Below the pieces are notes generated by a model that did not search any database, was not told the origin of the DNA, and saw nothing but the letters and a program-made list of their open reading frames with translations. Shown one piece after another: positions 23,271 through 35,236 of a stretch of DNA of 64,000 bases. Each line of letters begins with the position of its first letter. Position 1 is the stretch's first letter. The position numbers were made by a program, and so were the translations under genes. Origin of the DNA: Paulownia fortunei (taxonomy: Eukaryota > Streptophyta > Magnoliopsida > Lamiales > Paulowniaceae); assembly GCA_019321725.1 (NCBI GenBank), contig CM033122.1, positions 15,898,274 to 15,962,273 on the forward strand, in the 5' to 3' direction.

Positions 23271-24511
23271 GTAAGATAGGAAAGGACTGTTGAATTCTGA
23301 GGGTAGACCATCAGTGACCTATTGCATCGAGTAATTGATTCTGAGAGACATAAATCTATTTTTTTAGGACAATGCTTTACTATTTTATATTTTTATTTTT
23401 ATTTAATAATTTATCTCGCATTTTAATTCACATATATACGTTAAATGTATATGATTTACAATAAATATATATTTAAAAATATATATTATTGAGAATCCGA
23501 AAGGACTCCCATCCCTCAATACAAATTCAATGAGCTCTCTTTGCCCACTCCTTCAGTTATATTATGCTTATTCTATTTGATATCTCAATTAATTGATATT
23601 ACTGTGAATTATACATAATGTTTCCAACAATTAATCTAAGAGGTAGAAATGGAAAATACTATTTTCACTGCCCCTAACTCATTCCTAATGTTTCTTGAAT
23701 ATTATTTGTTGTTCTGAGATATTAGATGTGTTGAAATACGAGTATGTGAAATATGTGTAAAAATATTCGTTCTTCAATAACAAATGGTTTATATATTTCG
23801 TTCTTTAAAATTATTGAAGAGAGAAATTAATTCTTTCTCAATAACCTTTTGTGCTGAAATGGTGCTATGGTTCAACCAAGCAAGTACATGGTGATAGAAA
23901 TGTATTTCCTCCATACATTAAAATAGAGAAAAGAGAAGAATTCATTAAATAGATAATTATAAATCGGTATGAGTTTTTGGTAAATAAAAATTAATCGAAA
24001 TGTATTTTCTGGAAAAGTCTTCATTTCTTGTGCTCGAGATTCAAGTCAACTTTTTTTAGTCTTTCTTGTCAATATAGTGTTTAAAATTATTTTTGAATAA
24101 AAAATAACTTTCATGACTAAAAATGGATTATGTCATATTATTCGATTTACTTGATTGATCATATTAATTTATGGCATGATAATGCCATAAATTAATTTTG
24201 ATTTTTCTAAGAGCAAGAAAATGAAACAATTCAGCGTCTTGAAAAGATGTTTCCATTATTGATCATGATAATGCCAAATTTGTGCTAAAGTGAATATAAT
24301 TAAGAAACACGTAAATCTATTCTTGAGTTCAATTAATTTTGATTTTGGTAATCTGATCCGAGTGGTGAAGGAGAGAAACAGTAGCTACTGCGCTCCGTCG
24401 GTGCTCCTATCTCATTTCAAAGCAGAACAACTCTAAATATTAGGGAAGATAAGGGAAGAAAGTGTGGTCAACGCCATTGAGCTTCGGAGTTTGCTTCAGA
24501 ATGAGCTTTCC
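23271..24511. other. Intergenic, left flank of copia insertion
   Basis: AT-rich, no gene recognised. The last 150 bp (24,360-24,511) is less AT-rich and could be an old gene or repeat fragment, but I could not identify it. Confidence 0.4.
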
Positions 24512-24835
24512 TGTTGGAATAAATCTTCCTATATAACTCATGTATTTTTTTGTGGCTCACATATCATATAGTTTTAGAATTTATCCAATATAACAATCCA
24601 CTCTGTTGATAGGAGGAAGTGATAAAAGAATATATATATATATATATATATTATGATGGTTCCTAACCCTAATCTAAGAGAGACTAATGTAATAAAAGTT
24701 TGACTGTCTTTATCCATCAAAGTGCTTTAAAAGAGGCATAGGTTAGAAGATTTAAAGTTTATTCATTTACTTGGACAACAATAGTTGGAGGTAATTTTTA
24801 TTTTGTTCTAAATATTTATTTTTCATATGCCATCA
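24512..24835 (+). repeat. copia 5' LTR
   Basis: Starts TGTTGGAATAAATCTTCC and ends TTATTTTTCA, directly before the primer site. Contains an (AT)n expansion near 24,632-24,652 that is not in the 3' LTR. Confidence 0.88.
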
Positions 24836-24850
24836 GAGCCACCTTCATTC
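24836..24850 (+). other. copia primer-binding site (decayed)
   Basis: TATGCCATCAGAGCC just after the LTR is a mutated form of TGGTATCAGAGCC, the initiator-Met tRNA primer site typical of copia. Confidence 0.75.
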
Positions 24851-25299
24851 TTATTGTTCAGTGTATATATCAATTTCAGATTTATCTTAATTTTATATAA
24901 TTTATTGTGGCATGTGTTTTAGATGAAATGCAAAAAATTATTTATCTCTTATATGAATAAACACATATTTTTACACTGATGGATTTGTGCTTGAATTTTA
25001 TAAGGATGAGTTTAAATTTATACGTTCAGTTGTTTTTTAAAAGATATGCCATATATATATTTTAAATTTGATATCATTGTAAGGCAATTATATGAATTTA
25101 TATGGAAATTATTGGTTACTGTTTAGTGTCTTTTATTTAAATTCAATATGGGTATACAACATTTGCACACACCAAGGTTTGAATTTGCAAATTAAATTTG
25201 ACATCGATTGATTCAATACTAAACTTTGAGTTTCATAGCATTAACATATGTAATTTTTCCTATGCAATTATTACTAATATTTTCAATGATTCTTGTGTT

Positions 25300-28200
25300 C
25301 TAAGTTTATATGATGATAACTTTTATGAGTGAAACTGGAAAAGTCTCCTAACTTTGGGGTGCATGGACCTTGACTTGGCACTTTATGAGGACGAACCACC
25401 TATTCTACCGAATCAAGTACGCTAAGTTTAAAAGCTACCATCGTCATGGGAGCGATCCAATTGCTTAAGTCTCACGTTTGGGACCAAGCTAAAAAAGTTC
25501 TTTTAGTCATGAAGATTAATATCAGTAAATGCATTAGGATTCAATCCTTGACTGTGATAAGATAAATAACTTATGTAAGATTGTTGAAGAGCAATTTGTA
25601 AGTTCTAATAAGGCAAGAGCCAACACACTTATGAAGAAGCTTTCAAGCATTAAGCATAAAAGTTGTACCAATGTAGTGAGCACATTATGGAGATGAGGGA
25701 TGTAACTGTTGAATCCAAGTCTCTGGAAATTGATATTGTTGAGTTGTTGTTGGTTCGTTTGATTATGAACTCTCTTTCTAAGGAGTATGGTCCAGTCAAA
25801 ATCTCATAAAACACACATGGATAAATGAACTATTATTGAACTCTTGCTTATATGTGTTCAAGAGAAAAAGAGACAAAAGTATGGAAAGATAGAGGTTGCT
25901 AACCTAGTAGCTCATGAAGAGACAAATGATAAGAAGTGTAAGGACAATCCAAAAAAGAAAACATAAATCAAGTGTCAAAAGGCAAAAAGAGCAATGTGGT
26001 CATATGCTTCTTTTGCAAGAAAAAAGGATACGTGAAGAAAGATTGTCTGAAGCGCAAGAAAAGGTAATTCCTTCATTTATGCATGTCATGAATATCATTT
26101 TGTTGAGACTCCTAATAATATATGGTTGGTTAATTTTGATACTACAATTCACATGTGTACAATATTATGCAGGGTTTTCTAAATCTGAGAAAACCAGAGG
26201 CAAATGAGTAATAAAATTATTTAGAAAATCGGATGGGCTCAAAGGTTGAAGGCCTGGAAACCTTTAGATTAATTCTAAATTCTAATTTTTATTTAGATCT
26301 AAAGAACAATTTTTATAATCTGTTGTATTCTAGAAATTTGATTTTGTTGCAAGACTAGTACCTTTAGATTTTAAATTTGTATTTAAAAACTTAAACTTTG
26401 TTTTATTTAAAGATGGTATTATTGTTGGCAATGATTTTCTAGTAGATAGTTTATATAAGTTTAACTTGGATCCCACATATGAATGCAATCTTTCAACTAC
26501 TCAAGTCGATAATATTAGTACTAGATGCTTTAAGATTTATAAAACAGAAGTAGAGAAATAAATGAAACAAAAAATAAAAAATTGTTCATTCAAATAAGGA
26601 TTGGGAATACTATGGAAGGTTAACTAAAAAGAGTTAAATGTAGGGTCCATTTGCTAAATTTCTCCAAAAAGAAAGCATTATTGAAACATTGTCGGGCACA
26701 CCACAGTAAAATGGTGTAGCTGAAGGAGAAACTAAACTTTAATGGATATGGTAAGGAACATGATCAACAATTCAAGTCTTCCTTTAAATTTGTGGAGTTG
26801 AAGCCTTAAAGACTGCATTGTATATTTTGAATAGGCTTCCCTTTTGAAATATAGAACAGATGGAAACCTAGTTTTAAATATTTACACATTTGGGGTTGTT
26901 TAGTTGAAGTGAGGATTTACAATCCTAAATCAAAAAAGTTGGACCTAAGAATAGTTAGTGGTTATTTCATATGCATCCAGTAAACTCCAAGTGATACAAG
27001 TTTTATTGTCCCTTGCATTATCTTAGAATAGTTGAAGCTAGAAATGAAAAATTTCTAGAGGATTATACAGTGAGTGGAAGTGAATTTCCTAGTAATATTG
27101 AATTTCATGAAGAATGGGAATTTTTGAATCATTTCCTCAAAATGATATATTAATTTCTTATCTAAGAAATACTTCAGAATATATTGAGGAGCCATAGTTC
27201 AAGAACAATCACCAAAATGAGGTAATTACTCAAACTTTAAAACAAGAGAATGAGCTAGCAGATTTGAGGAGATCCTCAAGAATAAGAAGGCTTGCAATTT
27301 CTAGAGATTATATTATATACTTGCAATAATCTGACTCTGAGATTTGACTTGATAATGATCCAAGCTCTTTTTCACAAGCCATGGATAGAGAAAACTTTAA
27401 GTTTTGGTATGATGCCATGAAGGAAGAAATAGAATATATGGCTAATAATAAAGTTTGGAATCTCATTGAATTTCCAGCTGATCATACGTCCATTGGTTAT
27501 AAGTGGGTTTATAAAACCAAAAGAAATGCTACTGATAACATAAATGATAAAAGGCGAGACTTGTAGATGAATGGTTTATTTAAAAAGAGGGCATTAACTA
27601 CTATGAAGTCTTTTCTCCCGCCTGTAAGAAAGATTTTTTTAGAATCATTATAGTTTTGGAAACTTATTTTAGTTTGGGAGTTACATCAAATGGATGTGAA
27701 AACATTAGTCTTGAATAGGGTTATTGAGGAAGATGTATATATGAAACAACCTTGAGGTTTAAATGAAAATGTAAAAAGTCACCTAGTTTGCAAATTAAAG
27801 AAATATATCTATAGACTAAAACGGGCTTCCTGATAATGGTATTTGAAGTTTAACACTTTTATTACTTCATGTGGGTTTACAAAACATATCATTGATCAAT
27901 GTATATATCTTAAGGTCAGTAGGAGCAAAAAAAAATTTCTTGTCCTATATATAGATGATATTTTGCTTGCAAGTAGTGATTTGGGTTTCTACATAGCACA
28001 AAATATTTCTAACTTAAAACTTTGAAATGAAAGATATGGATAAAGCTTCTTATGCCATTGGCATCAAGATTCACAGAGTCAGGTCCAGCAGAACATTAGA
28101 ATTATCTTAAATAGCATACATTGAAAAAGTTTGAAAATGTTTAGAATGAAGGATTGTGCACCTACGATGACACATTTGTTAAAGGTAACAAATTCAATCA

Positions 28201-28910
28201 GAGTTAATGCCAACAAAATGACCTGAAATGAGAACAAATGAGGCAACCTTATGCTTTGATTTTAGGCAGCCTAATATATGCACAAGTTTGCACTAAAACT
28301 GACATTACATTCATAATAGGTGATCTAGATAGATATCAAAGCAATTTTGGTTTGGAGCATTGGAAAGCTGCTAAAAAGAGTTATGAGATATTTGCAAGGA
28401 GCTAAAGACTACAAGCTTACATACAAACATTATAATCATCTTTAGGTGATTAGATATTCAGACTCGAATTTTTCCGAATGCACACACAAGGAAGTCTACT
28501 TTAGGATACATTTTCCTTCTTACTGGAGGAGCTATCTCTTGGAGAAGCACTAAATAGGCGAAGTTTCTTTGTCTAATATGGGGGCAGAATTCATTGGTTG
28601 ATGTGAAGCTACATCATAGGCATTATGGTTGAAGAATTTTATCAGGGCCTGAAAATTATTGATTCAACAAAAAGGCCTTTTGGATTTATTGTGGTAACTC
28701 AGTTGCGATAGTCTTTTATAAGAATAATAAAAGTGGAAGGTATAGCAAGTATATTGACATTAAGTATTTGGTTGTTAGAGATCATATTAAGAAACAAGAA
28801 GTGGCGATTGGTTATGTAAAGGCTGATCTCATGATAGCGGATCCAATGAATAAAGAATTGTCGGCCAAATTATATAAGGATCATGTGGACATAATGGGGT
28901 TGTTAGTCTA
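25300..28910 (+). pseudogene. copia gag-pol remnant
   Basis: Gag: 25,560-26,060 ends in a zinc-knuckle remnant CFFCKKKGYVKKDC near 26,010, where the expected His is Tyr. Integrase: about 26,640-26,760 contains SGTPQ*NGVAEG, with stops. RT: 27,381-27,560 opens WYDAMKEEIEYMANNKVWNL and KWVYKTKRN; 27,843-28,025 carries the YIDDILLAS box. RNase H: about 28,440-28,900, with SDSNF and MGAEFI stretches. The protease and much of the integrase core are missing or unrecognisable, so the polyprotein is shorter than an autonomous element's. Non-functional. Confidence 0.85.
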
Positions 28911-29288
28911 GACCTATCTTTAGTATTGCTTTTATTCTCGGGTTTTATACATACTTATTTAGACATTTCAATCAAAGAAATATTTATTTGTGCGCATAAT
29001 AGTTATTACTTAATTTGTTAGAATTAATTAAGGACCTGAATGACTTATAAGAAGTTCATTCATAAGGCAATCATATACTCATTTTGGAAATTTCATTCAT
29101 ATGATACATGGAAGGGATTGTACACTTTATTAAGAACATAACCGCCATGATTCATGCATTGAGATTTTCTCTTTGGGTTAATTAAGGTTATACTACTGAT
29201 TTATTTAAGTTAACAGTATGTATACTATGGTCATATTAAGTTATCCCCCTTAAGATTAATACCTTGATTTGTGGGCTAAGTGAGAGAA

Positions 29289-29612
29289 TGTTGGTATAAA
29301 TCTTCTTATAAGTCATTGTTTTTTGTTGGCTCACAAAGTTTATCCAATATGGAGTGGTAACTGCATTAGAACATGGTTTGGTAACTGTCCATTTTCCTGA
29401 TGGAAAGAAGCGATAAAGAAATTTACATATATAAACATATTGAGGGTCTCTAACATAGTCTAAGAGAGATTAACGTAATAAAGGTTTGTTTGTATTTATC
29501 CATCAAAGTGCTCTCAAATAGGCATAGGTTAGAAGATCTGAAGTTTATTCATTTTACATGGACAACAATGGTTGGAGGCAATTTTTGTTTTGATATAAAA
29601 ATTTATCTTTCG
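29289..29612 (+). repeat. copia 3' LTR
   Basis: Starts TGTTGGTATAAATCTTC after a purine tract. Its 3' half tracks the 5' LTR closely (TTTATCCATCAAAGTGCT, GGCATAGGTTAGAAGAT). The terminal dinucleotide reads CG instead of CA, one of many decay changes. Confidence 0.87.
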
Positions 29613-30429
29613 CTTCCTACTATTAAAAGCTCTTCAAGAAGCTATTATTGGAATACAAGACTAACCAAGTCTCATATATACAACCCATATATGGGAACAT
29701 TCTATATATGAAGAAGTTGGGAATGTGACATCAAAAACAGTTACCCCATAGAGAATAAATTTAACATTTGTGCCTTTTTATTCTTGGAGAAGATAGAGGA
29801 ATTATGAGACTTCAAAGCGAGCATTCCTTCTAAATCATCATTTTTGCTAGGGCCACCTGGACTATGTTTTTCCTTCACTATAGTCGTTTCTTTACTAGTA
29901 GCTGAGAAAGCCTATACTATAGTTATTGAGTTGCTCACCTATCAGCCAAGAGAAAAGGATATTGATTGATCAATAGCAAAAAAAGAATTCTTGCTTAGGA
30001 GGCCTTAGGATAAGTTGCTAAAACAGCAGTAGAGTAGAGGATCAACTTATTAGAAGACTTCTAAAAAAAAATTGTTAGCAACAAGTTGAGACATCTTTGT
30101 CTATTCTGAAAAATATTAGAATAGTGTCCAATGAGGCAATTAGATTGAAGCTTTCATACTCTTGTAAAAATATTATTTCACGGTTCCTAGACCTTTATTC
30201 TATTCATCGGAATCTGCATATTTCCCCAACATGTTAAACTCTTCTAAGGTCGCCCCATTTGAATTATCCTTAGCCCATCTTGAATGATGGAATAAGGAGA
30301 TCAACTTAGTTGCATGTTGTGCCAGTCGTTTGGCTCTCCAAGATGAGACCTCTGATGAGGAGGCTGCCTTAAGGCCATCTAAGGCTTTTACTTCTCAAAT
30401 AGAAATTAGGCCTACCTCTACAATTCCCA

Positions 30430-31990
30430 TTATTGATAATGAATATAATTTCAGAAAAAAAAAATATTTTTGTAGAATATCTAGATAACCTCCAACATCA
30501 CATAGAGGTCCCCCCGACCTACAGATTAGCTCTCCCCGGCTTTACTGACCATCCTACTCGGTCGCCACTTGGTTACCTCTATTTTTTTGGCAGGTCAAAT
30601 GGATGGAGGTCTTAGATTTTCTTTTCATCCTTTATTTTCAACCATCTTCTATAAATATAAGATCGCTCTAAACCAATTCACTGCTAATTTCTTTCGCCTA
30701 ATGGTTGGCTTCATCTTGGTATTGTCTTACTTTTGGGTAATTCCATCAGTCGATCTATTTTATTTATTATTCTATGAAAAATCTTTAGGACCTAGCCTAT
30801 TCTACTTGATGTCCTGAGGTGAGGCTATATTCTTTCAGAAGTATCCGAGCTTCAACAAATTTTGAAAGATGAGATGTTATTATATCTCTTCCTCTGTGGC
30901 CTGGGAGTTTTCTACTCAATAGGTATGGGGCTCCCCAGCCAAGAAAAAATATACCCAAGGCATCACTTCCTAAAGTTTCAAAGGCTTCTGACCCTCTTGA
31001 ACCAAAGGGAATTTGACATAACCAAACTACTAAATAGCTCAACCTTGATGTATAACTTTAGGCTGAGCCCTAAAATGATTGAACTGTCTGATGACCTAGG
31101 TACTTCTATTCTTCTCTAGGTCTTCTCATATTTTTATATCTTAAATTTCTAACAGCTTTTCTTGTCGCAGATACCATGATATCCTAAATATTGGCAAGAA
31201 GAAGCCAAGAAGAAACAAGCAACTATTCAGGCCTTCGCAGCTTAAGTGACCATGGGCTCTTGAGCTACGGTAGGTCCAGCTATGAACAGCTCAACTCTTG
31301 TTCCATCTCCACTCCACTCTGCAGAGCTCAACACTTCTCGCCCTTCAGGAGCTGAGTCACTAAAAGATGAACTAACTAGCCCTCAGGCCACCCCTATTCC
31401 CTAACAGGATTTGGGGAAGCATCCAACTCCCCCCAGTAAATCAGCTACTCTTATCTCCAAGAAATCTAAATGAGAGGGCTAGACTACAGTGTGGTAGAGC
31501 TCCCCCAATCAAACCTTTTTCACCAGTAGCTCCATCATGGATTTAACCGATGGCCGATCCATGGTGTGGTTCCTTATGGATTCTATTAAGACCAGCTTCC
31601 TTAGGTTTAATGAGTTCCTAAGACATCTCTTAGTGGGTGACCTATAACACTATTACTACGGCTTTGATCAGTGTGCGAAGGAAAGCAAGGACATAGGTTT
31701 TTCTGAAGAGTTTGACCAAGATAGCCCTGTAGCTAATGCTCTCGACCCTATTGGCTAGGCCTTTTCAGATGAAGTTGAAGAACTGGCAGCTTAGAAGTGT
31801 TTGTGTGGAGTACCAAGCTCGGATGACACCCACTCATATCGACACTTCTATTCAGTTAGCTATTAAGGTCGTGCTAGCTCCAAAAGATCCTACTCCAGTC
31901 CTCCAGCTCAAAATATTGTAAATATACTTGAAGTAGATGAAAGGGCCATCATGGAAATAGTTCATGACGTAAATAATGATGCTAGTGTTG
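30430..31990 (+). pseudogene. Antisense additional ORF of Tat element E2
   Basis: Plus-strand frame opposite to E2 gag-pol, broken by many stops. The stretch 30,605-30,730 reads GLRFSFHPLFSTIFYKYKIA, then NQFTANFFRLMVGFILVL, which resembles the conserved block of plant proteins grouped in Pfam as 'putative gypsy type transposon' (Transposase_28). A Ser/Pro-rich linker follows (about 31,250-31,480), then a helical C-terminal part (MDLTDGRSMVWFLMDSIKTS near 31,540) and an acidic tail ending near 31,990. Function is unknown. The Pfam match is recalled from motif shape, not searched. Confidence 0.6.
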
Positions 31991-32353
31991 AGAATCTCTA
32001 AATATGTCTGATTATGGCCTGTAAAGGCCTTGTAATAATTTTTCTATTAAAGAAAGATATCATTTTGTATATTTGACCTAATGTTATGTTCTTTTAACCA
32101 CGAATTTGAACTCGAAAATTCCAAATAAGCTAAACCAAGCTGTAAAAAAAATTAGCTAAGTATCAAGATTTATAGCAATGTGAAGTCAAACTAATTAGCC
32201 AGAGCTTGAGTCAAGTGAGAAAAAATCAAGTATGCTTCCATACTATTAACTTCAGCTAAACTAGTCCAAGCATTGATCAACTTTTAAAAAAAAGTCAACT
32301 ATTGTAACAATCAAAATTTAGACAATGCATTTGGATGTGTATCTTGAGTATCA

Positions 32354-32463
32354 TCAAAGGCATCCACCTATCAAAAAATTTCAAAAGTTGGTGGATCGAG
32401 CACTTTTTTCAAAGGCATCTACCCATTAAGAATTTCGAAGGTCAGCAGACCAAGCACTTCTTT
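32354..32463. repeat. 55-bp tandem dimer in E2
   Basis: Two units start at 32,354 and 32,409; each opens TCAAAGGCATC(C/T)ACC, has (T/A)ATTTC(A/G)AA(A/G)G mid-unit and ends CAAGCACTT or CGAGCACTT. It is in the same slot (between pol end and antisense ORF) as the 69-bp array of E1 but unrelated in sequence. Confidence 0.8.
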
Positions 32464-32589
32464 TAAACTAGTAGTTTCAAGCTAAGTGGAGCGAAATCCT
32501 TTCCTGTTTTATTCAAAAATTTAGATTGCATGAAGATAATGTCAAACAACAAAAAAGAAAATTCTTAACATTTAGACATAATGTCTCTT

Positions 32590-33190
32590 CAAATGACTAA
32601 TGTTCTAGGGTCGAAAAACTTGTGTCTGCTGAGCTTTTCTAGTTCATATACTCCTCCAGCTAAGAATTTGGTCACTCAGCAAGAAACTGAATCTTCCTGA
32701 TATGTCTTGTCTTCAATAGCTTTTCCACCTTAGCTTGGATAATCATATCTTTCTCTGGTCTGAAATGTCTTTTCTTCTATTTGACATATCTAAAAGAAGG
32801 ATCAACATTAAGGTGATGTTGGGCAACCTGTGGATTGATTCCCACTAAGTCTTGAACAGAGCAAGCAAACACATCAATATTTCTCCTCAGAAACCCTATC
32901 AACTATCTTGTCAATTCTGGTTCGAGTGGGTACCAATTTTCGTAACCTTATTGGGGCACCTTAAGACCAGCTTAACTATCATCAACTCTTCATTGTGTTG
33001 GATGTGAGTAGTGGGTTCAGCATCCAACATAATGATTTTCTTTTTCCTTCTATCTTCTTTGGGTCTCTTTCCTTCCGCGAAGTTGCCTCTGTCCGACTTT
33101 TTGATGGAATCTATGTAATACTTATGTGCTGCGTATTGATCTCTCTCTACTTTGCTCACTTCATCTCCCACAAAAAAATTCATTTTCATG
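32590..33190 (-). pseudogene. E2 linker and start of RT (remnant)
   Basis: Minus frames give a VGDEVSKVERDQYAAHKYYI segment (32,911-33,189) downstream of protease, then RT-start-like pieces (RPEKDMIIQAKVEKLL near 32,720). The polymerase core is missing. Confidence 0.55.
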
Positions 33191-33224
33191 TGAAAGGTAG
33201 ATACTACAACTTAAAACATATTGA

Positions 33225-33806
33225 TCACATGTTACCCAATATGGAGTTATATGTTGATGGGGCGTCCACGACCAAGAACCTAACCATTTTAGTCTTTCTT
33301 TTTGGCTTCATGCTCAAGGATAGGGGCAACATGATCTGTCCCATTAGCTGAATTGCACCGCCAACAAACCCAAAATGTGGTATCTCTACTGGTCGCAACT
33401 CGACTCCTAAGTCCACAAATTTATACCCTTTATAAAAATAGACATCAGCCGAACTCCCTGTATCCACAAATACCCTAGCTATATCATAATTAGCAATAGT
33501 AGTCATTATAACTAGGGCATCATTATGGGGGACATGCAATCCCTGCGAATCTTGTGGCCCTAATTGCATAAATAGACCTCGGGCCATCCGATTCACCTTA
33601 TACTCTCTTTCTTGCCAACATTGAGTTATTTTGACGTGTGCTTTCCTTACCCAATGAGAGTCCCCATCAATCGAGCCTCCCATAATTATATGGATCATGC
33701 CTCTTTTTGGAGGCCGAGGTGGATTTTTCTTGGGTTGAGTCATCTCCTCTCTTCTCAAGAGAGGCTTGTTGTGGGGGTATGCTCTTCTGTCCCTTGAACT
33801 CTTCAT
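33225..33806 (-). pseudogene. E2 aspartic protease region, open for 193 codons
   Basis: The best-preserved open stretch of any Tat element here. It keeps the protease active site VDTGSSADV with catalytic Asp, then VELRPVEIPHFGFVGGAIQL, MGQIMLPLSLSMKPKRKT and MVRFLVVDAPSTYNSILG. The start Met is internal to gag-pol, so this is a polyprotein fragment and not a gene of its own. Sequence continues from gag in an overlapping frame. Confidence 0.8.
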
Positions 33807-35000
33807 GATCCTTATATATGACTTCTTTCAAATGTCCTGCTTGGATTATCCTTTCTATTTTATCCTTCAAATGGTTGCACTCATCAGCAGAATGGTCGTA
33901 ATCATTGTGGAACCGACAATACGTATCAGACTTGGCCTTTTGGGGTACTTCCAAATAAGTTCTAGGCCATCGCAGGTTAGGATGGCTTTCAAATACAGCC
34001 AGAATCTCCGAGTGTGGTAAAGACAGAGGTGTGTGTTTGCCATATCGAAGTTGGGGGCCTCATTTCTGGTCAACTTTGGGTCTCTTGGTCGAGTTATTCT
34101 CATTTTCTTTATCTTTATTCTCTTTTCTCTTGCCTCCTCCATTATCTATCTTCATTTTTTAGGCCTATTCCATATTAATATATTTTAAAGCTCTGCCCAA
34201 TAGCTTATCAAAATTATGTATTGGGTTCTTAGCCAAGGATTTAAAAAATTCACCATCTTGGAGTCCTTGAGGTAGCACGTTAAAAAACACATCTTGCTTA
34301 ACAGATGGGACTCAAAGATGCGACAGTAAATCTATGGATATAACTCCTCAAGGTCTCATTCTCTTTCTGCTTAAAGCTAAAGAGAGACCATACAGTTTTT
34401 TGATACCTTCGGGAGCTAGCGAACTAGTGCAAGAATACACAACTGAATCTTCAAATGAGTAAATGGAGTTTTGTAGAAGTTGGTTGAACCATTGTTGGGC
34501 TGACTTGGTCAATGTGGCCAGAAAGACATTGCACTTCACTCCATCAAAATATCGATGTAACAAAGTTGAATTTTCAAACATGCAGATGAGGTCCAATGGG
34601 TCTGCAATTCCGTCATCCTCATAGCTCGGGCTTGAAATTGGCAGGCAACTTATCTACCAACACCTCCTTAGACAAAAAGATTCTCATTTTTCGAACTGAC
34701 ATTGCCCAGGTCATTTTTCCCTTGATTTTTCTCATCTCCTTATGTAGATCCCCAACCCTTCCTGAGAGATCCGACATCACTTTCCCATCGTGGCTTCAAG
34801 GGAAATTAGGTACTTTTATCCTCTGCCACAACGATATTCCTCCTAGGCTTATCAACCCTCTCCACCACATTACTAGCCTCCACTTAGGTAGGTGGAGGGT
34901 TTGTTTGTGACGGCGATGGGGGATTAGCCCTATCTCTTATTTGCAACGCTGCATCCACTGCAGCCATGATCAACTGAGTTAATTACTCGAGAGTCAATTG
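33667..35000 (-). pseudogene. E2 gag (broken)
   Basis: 34,348-34,596 reads DLICMFENSTLLHRYFDGVK and ATLTKSAQQWFNQL, a gypsy capsid block also found in E3. 33,667-33,954 carries the nucleocapsid remnant YCRFHNDYDHSADECNHLKD, with Cys, His, His and Cys in place but Gly changed to Asp before the second His. An upstream basic segment (33,867-34,142) overlaps in another frame. Frameshifts separate the parts. Confidence 0.78.
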
Positions 35001-35216
35001 ACTCAAACTACTGGGGTTGGTTTCTATTCTGAACCTTGTCTTATGAATCACTGGTGGTCGTCGTGGCACAGTGCCAAGAGTGACTGGGAGTAGACTATCT
35101 ATCACTATCTTTTTTTCCCGATTGCCATTCAGCCCTTGCTCTTAAAGAAATTCTCCTTCTAAATTATGTTCCAAATTATTTCCCACCATATTCTTACGCC
35201 TCAACTCAAAATATTT

Positions 35217-35236
35217 CCATAGACGACACCACTTAA
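35217..35236 (-). other. E2 primer-binding site (decayed)
   Basis: The minus strand reads TGGTGTCGTCTATGG close to the LTR end, the same site as E1 (TGGCGCCGTCTGTGG) with two C-to-T changes and one G-to-A change. Confidence 0.7.

Larger units (their letters stand above)
24512..29612 (+). mobile_element. Ty1/copia LTR retrotransposon, degenerate but with both LTRs
   Basis: 5' LTR 24,512-24,835 and 3' LTR 29,289-29,612, each about 324 bp, beginning TGTTGG. They agree at roughly 80% in their 3' halves and differ more in U3, so the insertion is old. Flanking pentamers TTTCC (24,507-24,511) and CTTCC (29,613-29,617) fit a diverged target duplication. The interior reads gag, zinc knuckle, integrase, RT, RNase H, with integrase before RT as in copia. 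A purine-rich tract (AGTGAGAGAA) precedes the 3' LTR. All reading frames are broken. Confidence 0.9.

Noticed and set aside
34596..34910. 104-codon plus ORF inside E2
   Set aside because: Antisense shadow of E2 gag; the minus strand carries the recognisable capsid motif.
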